A DNA stretch of 64,000 nucleotides, taken from NCBI RefSeq assembly GCF_000280925.3, contig NZ_CP012109.1, positions 1,054,001 through 1,118,000 on the forward strand. The letters are read 5' to 3'. Below are positions 20,457-28,170 of the stretch, one piece after another. The notes beneath the pieces are model-generated. The model was not told the origin of the DNA. It ran no database searches and saw only the letters and a program-made list of their open reading frames with translations. The translations under genes were made by a program, and so were the position numbers. Position 1 is the stretch's first letter, and each line of letters opens with the position of its first letter. This stretch comes from Myxococcus hansupus. GTDB taxonomy: Bacteria; Myxococcota; Myxococcia; Myxococcales; Myxococcaceae.

Positions 20457-23453
20457 TTACGGGGCCGCGCAGACGCTGCGGTAACGGACCTCCACCGCCT
20501 GACCCGGCGAGGGGATGGCCCCCGGCTGGAAGACGATGGCGTTCTGCGCCGCGTCGTAGACCCACTGCGTCGCGGGCACCGGCTGGCCCTGGACGCGCAC
20601 GCCCATCTCCCCCAGGCCCGTGGGGGCCGCGGTGAGGGGGAAGTCCGCCTGGGGCTCACCGGCGCGCTGGATGACCTGCTCCAGCAGCGGCTGGTAGTTC
20701 TGGCCGCAGATGTTGGCGACCTGGCCGCCCGTGCCCTGGGCCACGGCGGTGAAGCGCGCGGAGCCGCTGCCAGCGGTGGCGCAGGCGGAGTCGGTGGGCA
20801 CCAGGCCGTAGAGCTGGCTGCGGTGCGACATGCCCGTGCCCTTCAGCGTCTGGAGGAACTGGATGTAGCTCTCCGGACCAAAGCCGGAGTTGTCGTCCTC
20901 GTCGGCCAGCACCACCACCGCCATGCGCGCCGCCGCGCGGACGAAGCCCGCGTTGCCGTCGTTGGGCTGCGGGGTGCGCAGGTCATCCATCTGCTCGGAC
21001 AGCGGCGCGGACAGCGCCTGGCGCATTGTCTCCAGGCCCTGCACCAGGTTGTGGCACATGCCCACGCCCAGGTTGGCCTGGAGGTCCGCGACGGCGGTGG
21101 GGCTGGTGCTGGACACCACGCGGGGCCGGCTGCCGTCCACTGGGAAGAGGCGCCCGGCCTCGCCGCCGTTGGCGCCGCCGCCGCACTGCGGACCCCGGGC
21201 GACCAGGCCCGTGCTGGTGACACCCACGCGCACGTCCACGCCATTCGTCTGGGCCGTCTGCAGCCACTGCGGAATCGCCGCCTGCAGGCGCTGCTGGTAC
21301 TGCTGCATGGTGGTGGTGTTGGACACCACGAAGAGGACGTCCAACTGGCTGTCGGTGCCCTGCGTGTAGCGGTCCACCTGGATGCCCTCGTGGTTCGTCT
21401 CCGCGATGAGGGGGACGAGGAAGGGCACCGGCTCATTGGGCGTGCGCAGGTACAGCGGGCTGAAGTGCTGGCCGTGGACGTTGCGCGCGTAGCCGACCTC
21501 CAGCTCGAAGCCCTCGCCCGGCGCCAGGGTGACGGGCGCCGTCATGGGCGTCACCAGGGAGAACTGGTTGCTGGTGCCGTTGCCAATGTCCGCGCCCGTC
21601 ACGGTGATGGGGCTGCTGCACCGGTTGGCCACGTACGTCTTCCGGGGCGTCGCGGCGCAGTCGTAGCGGATGGGGCCGAAGTCCACGAAGGACGGCGTCG
21701 CCACCAGGCAGCTCGCGCGGGACACGCCTCGGAGGGGCAGCCGCACCGTGGGCGCGGCCGGGTTGCTCACCGTGAGCTCCAGCTCGCCGGTGAAGTCACC
21801 CGCCGCCTGGGGCCGGAAGGCCACCATGGCGCTGAAGCCCGTGTCGTACTCCACGACGCCGCCGGTGAGCCGGCCGCCAGGCATGAAGAAGACGCCGCCC
21901 CCGTCGTTGCTGATGTGGATGTTCTTCACCGCGCACTCGGCGCTGCCCGGGTTGCGGAACTGGAAGCCCAGCACGGCGCCCCGGCCGGGCGCGACGTTGC
22001 CGAAGTCCATCATCGGCTGCGGCACCAGCTCGTAGACGCAGGGCGCGGTGGCGCGCGAGCGGCCGGTGAGGATGATTTCGCGCTCCGGGTTGAACAAGTC
22101 ATCCGAGCGCACGCGCAGCGACGCCGTCCAGTTCCCCGCCGCGGTCGGCTCGAAGTACACCTTCAACTCCACCGCGTCCGGGTTCGGGGCAATGGGCACA
22201 CCCGGCGTCACCTCCAGCACGGGCCACGTTCCGCCCGTCCAGGGAATGGCCTGGGTGCCGCGCGTGGGGATGTCCACGCTGAACTGGGGACTGTCACCGC
22301 CCGCGGCGACGCCCACGAACTGCAGGTTGCCGTTGGTGCCCGCGTTGGTGATGCGGATGACGCGCTCCACCTTGCCGCCCACCGGCACCTCGCCGAAGTC
22401 GAGCGATACCGGCGTCACGGCCATCGTGGGCCGGCCGCCGCGCGCGTCCAGAATCACCTGCGAGTTGCGCGCCTTGTCGGACGTGTAGTGCACCGTGAGG
22501 TCGCCCACGTTGGGGCCGGAGAAGCGCGCCGCGAACTCCATCGGCATCTCCACGACCTGGCCGGGCTGCACGGTGGTGCCCTCCGGGCGGGAGAGGGGCG
22601 CGAAGGCGTGGTCGCTCGTGACGAGCCGCTCCACGGTGACGGGCCGCCAGGTGATGTTGCGCGCGCGGGTGAACGACTGCGTGCGCTCGTGCACCGGAAT
22701 CAGGTCGAACGGCACGGGGGCCGGGTCGAACACGAAGGCGGAGGCCACCGAGTTGCCCTTCAGCTCCACGGTGGAGGGCGTGCAGCCCTCACACGAGAGA
22801 ATCTCCAGGCGCGCGCCCATGGCCCCCAGCGCGCGCGGCAGGTACTTGGTGCTCACCCGGACCGAGGCCATGGGCGGGATGGTGACGGTGTCCGCGGTGA
22901 AGGGCTCCGCGTGCGTGCCGCCCACCGACAGCGTCAGCGGCAGGTCCACCGGGTTGGTGACGGTGACTTCCAGGGTCCGCTCGCTCTCCACCTCCAGCGT
23001 CTCGTAGTCCAGCAGCGGCGGGTCGATGCCGACTTGCGTGGGCGTGCCCATGCCCATCACCTGCACCTGGGCCTCCGCGCCCTGGTTGGCGTCGGTGGCC
23101 ACGTGCACCGTCTCCGTGGACAGGCCCTCGGTGAGCGGGTGGAAGCGCACGAGCACCACGTGGGACTCGCCCGGCATCACCCGGTTGCCGCCTTCCCCCA
23201 GCTCCACTTCGTAGGAGGGGTTGTTGGCCAGGCCCAACGCCTCGATGGCGGAGAAGGGCACGTAGCCGACATTGCGGATGCGCACCTGCCGCTCCCGCCA
23301 CTCGCCCACCGGCACGTCGCCGAAGTCGAGGAGGTCCGTGTCCACCACCGCGGTGGCTTGCACGGCACGGGTCTCCGCCCCCTCGTGACATGCCGTCCCG
23401 AGGGCAATGAGCAACGCCAGTGTGAGTCCACGCCCTGTCAGCCCCATCCGCAT
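20457..23453 (-). CDS. Large lipoprotein with ASH/choice-of-anchor repeats and a VWA-like domain
   Basis: 998 residues. A lipoprotein signal (LTLALLIALGTAC, Cys22) is followed by about six Ig-like ASH/choice-of-anchor-D repeats, each opening with a LDFGDVPVG-type strand (LDFGDVPVGEWRERQVRI, LDFGEVPVGGKVERVIRI, MDFGNVAPGRGAVLGFQF). The last third resembles the VWA region of myxobacterial surface proteins, including VVVLADEDDNSGFG. The metal site (MIDAS) that normally reads DxSxS is VVSNTTTM at about 711-716, so the first Asp is missing. It is probably a surface-anchored adhesive or structural protein. ATG 23447 is an equally good start. Confidence 0.85.
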   Translation of the reverse strand: MRMGLTGRGLTLALLIALGTACHEGAETRAVQATAVVDTDLLDFGDVPVGEWRERQVRIRNVGYVPFSAIEALGLANNPSYEVELGEGGNRVMPGESHVVLVRFHPLTEGLSTETVHVATDANQGAEAQVQVMGMGTPTQVGIDPPLLDYETLEVESERTLEVTVTNPVDLPLTLSVGGTHAEPFTADTVTIPPMASVRVSTKYLPRALGAMGARLEILSCEGCTPSTVELKGNSVASAFVFDPAPVPFDLIPVHERTQSFTRARNITWRPVTVERLVTSDHAFAPLSRPEGTTVQPGQVVEMPMEFAARFSGPNVGDLTVHYTSDKARNSQVILDARGGRPTMAVTPVSLDFGEVPVGGKVERVIRITNAGTNGNLQFVGVAAGGDSPQFSVDIPTRGTQAIPWTGGTWPVLEVTPGVPIAPNPDAVELKVYFEPTAAGNWTASLRVRSDDLFNPEREIILTGRSRATAPCVYELVPQPMMDFGNVAPGRGAVLGFQFRNPGSAECAVKNIHISNDGGGVFFMPGGRLTGGVVEYDTGFSAMVAFRPQAAGDFTGELELTVSNPAAPTVRLPLRGVSRASCLVATPSFVDFGPIRYDCAATPRKTYVANRCSSPITVTGADIGNGTSNQFSLVTPMTAPVTLAPGEGFELEVGYARNVHGQHFSPLYLRTPNEPVPFLVPLIAETNHEGIQVDRYTQGTDSQLDVLFVVSNTTTMQQYQQRLQAAIPQWLQTAQTNGVDVRVGVTSTGLVARGPQCGGGANGGEAGRLFPVDGSRPRVVSSTSPTAVADLQANLGVGMCHNLVQGLETMRQALSAPLSEQMDDLRTPQPNDGNAGFVRAAARMAVVVLADEDDNSGFGPESYIQFLQTLKGTGMSHRSQLYGLVPTDSACATAGSGSARFTAVAQGTGGQVANICGQNYQPLLEQVIQRAGEPQADFPLTAAPTGLGEMGVRVQGQPVPATQWVYDAAQNAIVFQPGAIPSPGQAVEVRYRSVCAAP

Positions 23454-23682
23454 CTCCCGCTCCCCGCCCTTCCCCCACACCCACCGGCCTGGTCCCGATG
23501 CGTGATCCACCGGGCGCTCCCTAATCAATTCGCGTACCAACGCAGGGGGCGAGAGGGGGTGCCCCTGATTTCAAGGGGTTGGCGAAAAAGAAGTGTCCAC
23601 CGGGGGGCAGTGGGGAAGGGCGATACCCTGGAGGGTGAAAGACTTTCCTGTCCTTCGGTCGGAGATGACAGGTAGGTGGTTG

Positions 23683-24537
23683 TCAGTGGATGGCGCGAAT
23701 CAGCGCCTCTGCGACCACTGCGGGCTTCTCCATGTGAACGTGATGTCCCCCGGGGATGTGCAGCGGCGGATGGGCGAGGGTCCGGAGTCCCTGCTCGCGG
23801 CTGCGCATCAGCGCGTCGTCATGGCGCAGGCCGTGGGTGGCCAGGATGAGGTGCACGGGGCAGGTGATGTGGGCCTGGAGCGCCATCCATTGGGCTTCGT
23901 CGTAGCCCATGCCAAAGCGGCGGCGGTGGCGCGGATCGAAGGTGAAGGCCAGCCCGCCGTCGACGGGTTCGGTGCCGTGGCGGGCGAGGTACAGCGCGGC
24001 GCCCTGCGTCAGCGTGGGGCTGTTCTCGAGCAGCCGCGCCGCGGCGGCCTCCACGGAGGGGTAGCGCTTGCGGTTGGGCGGGCGGCGGGCGTCGTTCAGC
24101 GCGCTGCGCAGGCGGCCCAGGGCGCCCTCGGGGGGGCCACCGGCGGGCCCCAGGCTTTCGATGAGCGTCACGCTCTTCACCCGCTCGGGGCGGGCGGCGG
24201 CGTACGCCTGCGCGACGATGCCGCCCAGCGAGTGCCCCACCACGTGCACCGCGTCCAGGCCGAGCCCGTCGAGCGTGGCCTCCACGTCCAACGCGTAGTC
24301 GCTGAAGTGATAGGTCGCGCCCGGGCCCACGTGGGCGCTGCGCCCCATGCCCCGGAAGTCCAACAGCACCAGCCGCCAGGTCTCCGGCAGGTGCGCGACG
24401 ACGGCATCGAAGCTGTGGGAGTGGTCCAACCAGCCGTGCAGGAACAGGACGGCCGGCGCGGATGCCGCGGCGCGCTGGCGCACGTGCAGGGCCAGGCCTT
24501 CGGCATCGACGGTGAGGGATTCAAGCGCTGTGGGCAC
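23683..24537 (-). CDS. Alpha/beta-hydrolase fold protein
   Basis: 284 residues. The oxyanion-hole motif FLHGWLDHSHSFD is near residue 34. The nucleophile elbow GHSLGG has Ser at 103, and the late His is in GGHHVHMEKP near the C-terminus. The sequence resembles proteins annotated as MEST/serine hydrolase-like, but the substrate cannot be assigned. The GTG start at 24537 is chosen because a textbook AGGAGG stands 5 bases ahead of it. A longer frame upstream has low-complexity coding that overlaps the small gene at 24614. Confidence 0.9.
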   Translation of the reverse strand: MPTALESLTVDAEGLALHVRQRAAASAPAVLFLHGWLDHSHSFDAVVAHLPETWRLVLLDFRGMGRSAHVGPGATYHFSDYALDVEATLDGLGLDAVHVVGHSLGGIVAQAYAAARPERVKSVTLIESLGPAGGPPEGALGRLRSALNDARRPPNRKRYPSVEAAAARLLENSPTLTQGAALYLARHGTEPVDGGLAFTFDPRHRRRFGMGYDEAQWMALQAHITCPVHLILATHGLRHDDALMRSREQGLRTLAHPPLHIPGGHHVHMEKPAVVAEALIRAIH

Positions 24538-24613
24538 GGGCGCCTCCTGCCCGTGCCTTACCCGGTTCGCGCGTCCGGGAGAATCGTCATCCGCACCCGG
24601 GTGGGGCGCGAGG

Positions 24614-24832
24614 TCAGCGAGGATTCGAGGGTTGCCGCGGCGGGCCACCCGTGTCGGGCCGGGAGAGAATCATCGCGAGCTGCCGCGCCTGGTTCTCCGT
24701 GGCGCAGCGGTACTCCTGCTGCTTGCCGTTGTCCTTCTCGATACGGAGAACCCAGACATCGTTTCCTTCGTAACATTGGCCTGCTGGGACATGTGGCGGT
24801 TCCTCCTCACGCGCCGGAACAGCATGTTTCAT
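24614..24832 (-). CDS. Small hypothetical protein (72 aa)
   Basis: I do not recognise this gene. The frame from ATG 24832 gives 72 residues with a plausible mixed fold (NDVWVLRIEKDNGKQQEYRC followed by the helix TENQARQLAMIL) and two Cys, CYEG and YRCA. Alternating hydrophobic strand residues and normal third-position GC support coding better than the two other frames. No clear ribosome-binding site precedes 24832, so the start may be elsewhere. Upstream lies an AT-rich gap (24833-25005). Confidence 0.5.
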   Translation of the reverse strand: MKHAVPAREEEPPHVPAGQCYEGNDVWVLRIEKDNGKQQEYRCATENQARQLAMILSRPDTGGPPRQPSNPR

Positions 24833-24904
24833 GCCGCACAGGGAAGGCGCCTCAAAGGCTCGATTTTCCGGCGTTGCGCTGCTCGCGCCCCCGCATGGGG
24901 TGAC

Positions 24905-24965
24905 AAAAATTGTGCACAGTTGCGACAAATTTGGCCGGAAAGCCTCGCACTTATTGCGTAGTGCC
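24905..24965 (-). promoter_or_regulatory. AT-rich promoter-like segment with TGTGCACA palindrome
   Basis: The gap between the helicase stop and the small gene at 24832 contains the lowest-GC DNA nearby (caaaaattgtgcacagttg, then gacaaatttgg), including the 8-bp palindrome TGTGCACA at 24911-24918. It is placed to be the promoter or operator of the small minus-strand gene. No convincing -35/-10 pair could be fixed. Confidence 0.35.
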
Positions 24966-25005
24966 CCAGGGCGGGTCTGCCATCACCCTGTTACAACCCG
25001 AGGTG

Positions 25006-26925
25006 TCAGGCTTCCTGGGCGTCGGGCCACTCCCACGCGGAGCGGTAGCCGCCGTGCTCCTGCGTGCCTTCGACGAAGCGAGCGTAGAAGGCGTGTCCGC
25101 TGAGCGTGGCGGAGTCGCCCACGACGAAGAGGTGACGGCGGGCGCGGGTGAGGGCCACGTTCATGCGGCGCAAATCGTTGAGGAAGCCGAGCTGCCCCTC
25201 GCCGTTGGAGCGCGTGAGGGAGACGATGATGGCGTCCTTCTCCCGGCCCTGGAATGCGTCGACGGTGTCGACCTCCACGTCGGGGCTGAGCGCCTCGATG
25301 CGCTCGCGCAGCCGGTGGGCCTGGGCGCTGTAGGGCGTAATCACCGCCAGCTCCCGGGGCGACAGGCCCGCGGCGAGCAGCGCGCGCACGCGGGCCTCCA
25401 CCAGCCCGGCCTCGCCAGGGTTGAAGAGGCTTCGCGTGGTGGGCTCGACTTCCTCCTCGAAGCCCTTGCCCGCGGTGTCGAGGAAGAGCACGGGGGGCGC
25501 GTCCACGTCCGCGCCAGGCGTGAGGACCTCCGCCAGCGCCCGGTCCGCCACGGAGGGGTGGGCGCGCAGCTCGCCGGCGTACATCTCCCGCGAGGGGAAC
25601 GCCATGATGCGCGCGTTCATCCGGTACTGCTCGCGCAGCATGCGTTTGACGCCCTCTCCGTGGTCCTTGAGCAGGCGCTCGAAGAGGCTCACGCCCAGGC
25701 CCGCCTTCGCGGCCTCCTGTGACAGCACGGTGGGCGGGAGCTGCTGCGGGTCTCCGGCGAGGATGACGCGAGGGGCGCGCAGGAAGCCGAGCAGCGCCAG
25801 GGGTTCGGTGGCCTGGGTGGCCTCGTCGAGCAGCGCCAGGTCGAACTTCTCGCCGGAGAGCACGCCGGAGTCGAGGCTGGAGAGCGTGACGCAGATGACG
25901 TCCGCGTTGGCCAGCACGGCCTTCACGGCCTTGCGCTCCAGGGCGCGGGCCTCGTCGAGCATGCCCTTGGCCTCGCTGGTGGAGGCGCGGGCGTTGGCGA
26001 AGCGCTCGCGGCTGCGGCCCTGGTTGCGCTGGCGTCGCGCGTAGCCCAGCAGGGAGTAGGCCTCGTCGAAGAGCTCTCTCGAGACGACGCGGTCGGGGTG
26101 GGACTCCACGACGATGTCCAGGGTGTGCTCCTGGAGGCGCGCGGCCACGCGTGCGGGGTGGCCCACGCGGACGGCGCGCAGGCCCTTGTCCAGGCACAGG
26201 TCCAGCAGGTGGTCCACGGCGGCGTTGCTGGCGGCGGTGCACAGCAGGCGTTGGCCGTCCGCCACGGCCTGTGCGGCGATTTCAGCCAGCACCGTGGACT
26301 TGCCGGTGCCCGGGGGGCCGTGGACCAGGAAGAAGTCCTCTGAGGCCAGGGCGCGGGCGGTGGCGTCCTGCTGCTCGGGGTTGAGGGGGCGGGTGGGCTC
26401 GAACTCACGGGGCTTGTCGAAGCGGGGCGGCTCGTTGCCCAGGAGGACTTCGCGCTTGTGCCGCTCGGCGCCCTTGTCCAGGGCCTTGATGCGCTGGAGC
26501 CCGGCGCGCAGGCGGTCATAGGTGACGTCGTTGGGGACGACGTCCAGGCGCAGGAGGCCCTCGTGGACGTAGGGCGGCGGGGAGCGGTCGAAGGCGAGCT
26601 GGATGCGCGTGGCGGTGGCGCGGGAGATGAGCGCGCGGGCCGGCTCCTTCACCTCGGCGCGGCGGGGCAGTACCGCCACCAGGTCGCCGTTGTGCAGGCG
26701 GGTGGGGAGGGGGCGCCGGTCCACGCGGCCCAGCGTGACGAGGAAGCGGCCGCCCAGGCCGACCTCTTCTTCGATGGACTCGAGGTCCAGGACGGACAGG
26801 CCTTGTTCCTCGCGCTCGTGCAGGGTGAGGCTCTGGGCGAGCGCGGCCAGGCGGGCCTTCTCGGCCTCGCGTTCCTGGGCGAGGAGGGAGCCGAGCTGGT
26901 CGAAGAACGAGACGTCACGTGCCAT
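25006..26925 (-). CDS. Superfamily 1B DNA/RNA helicase, IGHMBP2/Upf1-like
   Basis: 639 residues. An N-terminal beta-barrel-like region is followed by all SF1 motifs: Walker A GPPGTGKS, motif Ia TAASNAAVD, motif II DEATQ, motif III GDPQQLPPT, motif IV REQYRMN, motif V VDAFQGREKD and motif VI NVALTRAR. DEATQ and the GDPQQLPP box are typical of the Upf1/IGHMBP2 branch, which unwinds 5'-3' on DNA or RNA. No nuclease domain is fused to it. It is divergent from the GyrB-like gene with 92 bp between starts, so the two may share regulation. Confidence 0.92.
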   Translation of the reverse strand: MARDVSFFDQLGSLLAQEREAEKARLAALAQSLTLHEREEQGLSVLDLESIEEEVGLGGRFLVTLGRVDRRPLPTRLHNGDLVAVLPRRAEVKEPARALISRATATRIQLAFDRSPPPYVHEGLLRLDVVPNDVTYDRLRAGLQRIKALDKGAERHKREVLLGNEPPRFDKPREFEPTRPLNPEQQDATARALASEDFFLVHGPPGTGKSTVLAEIAAQAVADGQRLLCTAASNAAVDHLLDLCLDKGLRAVRVGHPARVAARLQEHTLDIVVESHPDRVVSRELFDEAYSLLGYARRQRNQGRSRERFANARASTSEAKGMLDEARALERKAVKAVLANADVICVTLSSLDSGVLSGEKFDLALLDEATQATEPLALLGFLRAPRVILAGDPQQLPPTVLSQEAAKAGLGVSLFERLLKDHGEGVKRMLREQYRMNARIMAFPSREMYAGELRAHPSVADRALAEVLTPGADVDAPPVLFLDTAGKGFEEEVEPTTRSLFNPGEAGLVEARVRALLAAGLSPRELAVITPYSAQAHRLRERIEALSPDVEVDTVDAFQGREKDAIIVSLTRSNGEGQLGFLNDLRRMNVALTRARRHLFVVGDSATLSGHAFYARFVEGTQEHGGYRSAWEWPDAQEA

Positions 26926-27017
26926 GGGCACGTCATGCCACCGCGTCGGAGCCAGGGCCAGTGTGTCCGTGTCCCGTTGTCGTGGGGCGGAAACGGGGCC
27001 AGGGATAGAGTTCCGGG

Positions 27018-28103
27018 ATGGAAAAGCTGAAGGACCATGTCGAGTCCATGCGCAAACGTCCCGGGATGTACTGCGGAGATGTTGGCGAGTATGGGCTGCA
27101 CCACCTCGTCTACTTCCTGTTGGAGGTCGTCTACGAAGAAGGCCGACGCGGCGACTGCCGCGACGCGGTGGTGGAATTGGGCGGGGATGGTTCCGTCGCG
27201 CTTTTCTCCACCGGTAGCATCGTCCCCGCGGAGCGCCTGGTCGATGTGGCGCTGGGCGCGGACTTCTTGAACGAGCCGCCGATTGATGCCTGGAGATGGG
27301 GCAGCATGCTGCCCGTGTCCCTGGGCTTGTCTTCACGCTACCAGGTGGACGTCTGGGCGCAGGGGCGTCAGTGGCGCTTGCTGGGAGCGCATGGGCGCCC
27401 CGTGGGCGCGGTGTCGGAGGTGACGCCACTGGAGCCCATGCCGGTCTCCGCGGCCCAGGGCATCCGCGTCCACTTCGTTCCAGACGCCACCATCTTCGAG
27501 GTGCTCGCCTTCGACAGCGCCCGTCTTTCCCGGCGCTGTAACGAGCTGGCTGCGCTCGCGCCTGGGCTGCGCGTGACTTACGTGGACCTTCAGCAGGGCT
27601 CGCGCACGCCGTGGCACCTGCCGGGGGGCGTGGCGCAGTGGGCCCACGTCCTCACGGAGGCGCGTGGGCGCCTCCACCCGGAGCCGATTGCCTTCGACTT
27701 CGCGTGGGAGGGGCTGCGCATCCAGTGTGCATTGCAGTGGAGCGAGGACGCGGACCTCACGTTGCTGTCGTTCGCCAACACCGTGCGCACCGTGCGGCAT
27801 GGCGCACACGTGGATGGCCTCATCCTGGCGCTGAGAGGGGCGCTGGCGAAGCTCGCGGGGACGCTCCGGCGAGAGTTCCCCTGGTCGGGCGTGTCTCAGG
27901 GGTTGACGGCCATCATCGCGGTGAGCGGCCCCCCGGGGGAAATGAAGTTCGCGGGCCCCACGAAGGAACTGCTGGCCATCGTTGGGTTGGAGGAGTCCGT
28001 TCGCAGGCAGCTCAAGCTCCGTCTCGTCGAACAGCTTCGGGGCCACCCCGTGACGCCGAAGCTCCTGGCGCGCCGTCAGGCGGCCTCGCGGTCGCGGCCC
28101 TGA
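27018..28103 (+). CDS. Stand-alone GyrB/ParE-like ATPase-transducer protein with degenerate ATP site
   Basis: 361 residues that follow the N-terminal half of DNA gyrase B from end to end: RKRPGMYCGDVGEYGLHHLVY (11-32), IRVHFVPDATIFE (149-161), the transducer strand IQCALQW (235-241), then GLTAIIAVSGPPGEMKFAGPTK (295-316) and LRGHPVTPKLL. The TOPRIM and C-terminal parts are absent. By alignment from memory, the catalytic Glu42 becomes Phe33, Asn46 becomes Val37, Asp73 becomes Thr65 and the Gly-rich lid is gone. The lysine of the QTK loop survives (PTK, Lys316). ATP hydrolysis is therefore unlikely. It could be a gyrase regulator or a scaffold. No known named family comes to mind. Confidence 0.8.
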   Translation: MEKLKDHVESMRKRPGMYCGDVGEYGLHHLVYFLLEVVYEEGRRGDCRDAVVELGGDGSVALFSTGSIVPAERLVDVALGADFLNEPPIDAWRWGSMLPVSLGLSSRYQVDVWAQGRQWRLLGAHGRPVGAVSEVTPLEPMPVSAAQGIRVHFVPDATIFEVLAFDSARLSRRCNELAALAPGLRVTYVDLQQGSRTPWHLPGGVAQWAHVLTEARGRLHPEPIAFDFAWEGLRIQCALQWSEDADLTLLSFANTVRTVRHGAHVDGLILALRGALAKLAGTLRREFPWSGVSQGLTAIIAVSGPPGEMKFAGPTKELLAIVGLEESVRRQLKLRLVEQLRGHPVTPKLLARRQAASRSRP

Positions 28104-28109
28104 AAAGCA

Positions 28110-28146
28110 CCGGGCCGGCGTCCCCGCGAAGGGTGCACCGGCCCGG
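28110..28146. terminator. Hairpin between convergent genes
   Basis: A perfect 9-bp inverted repeat CCGGGCCGG (28110-28118) / CCGGCCCGG (28138-28146) with a 19-base loop lies between the stops of the GyrB-like gene (28103) and the protease (28171). It is placed to end transcription from both sides. There is no T-run. Confidence 0.5.
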
Positions 28147-28170
28147 CACTTCAATCCGTTCAGCGCACGG

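Noticed and set aside
19125-23675. Plus-strand open frame of 1516 codons crossing the kinase and the ASH lipoprotein
   Set aside because: It is a shadow of high third-position GC on the minus strand. It has low-complexity Arg/Gly/His/Ala composition and lies opposite two genes with clear domains.
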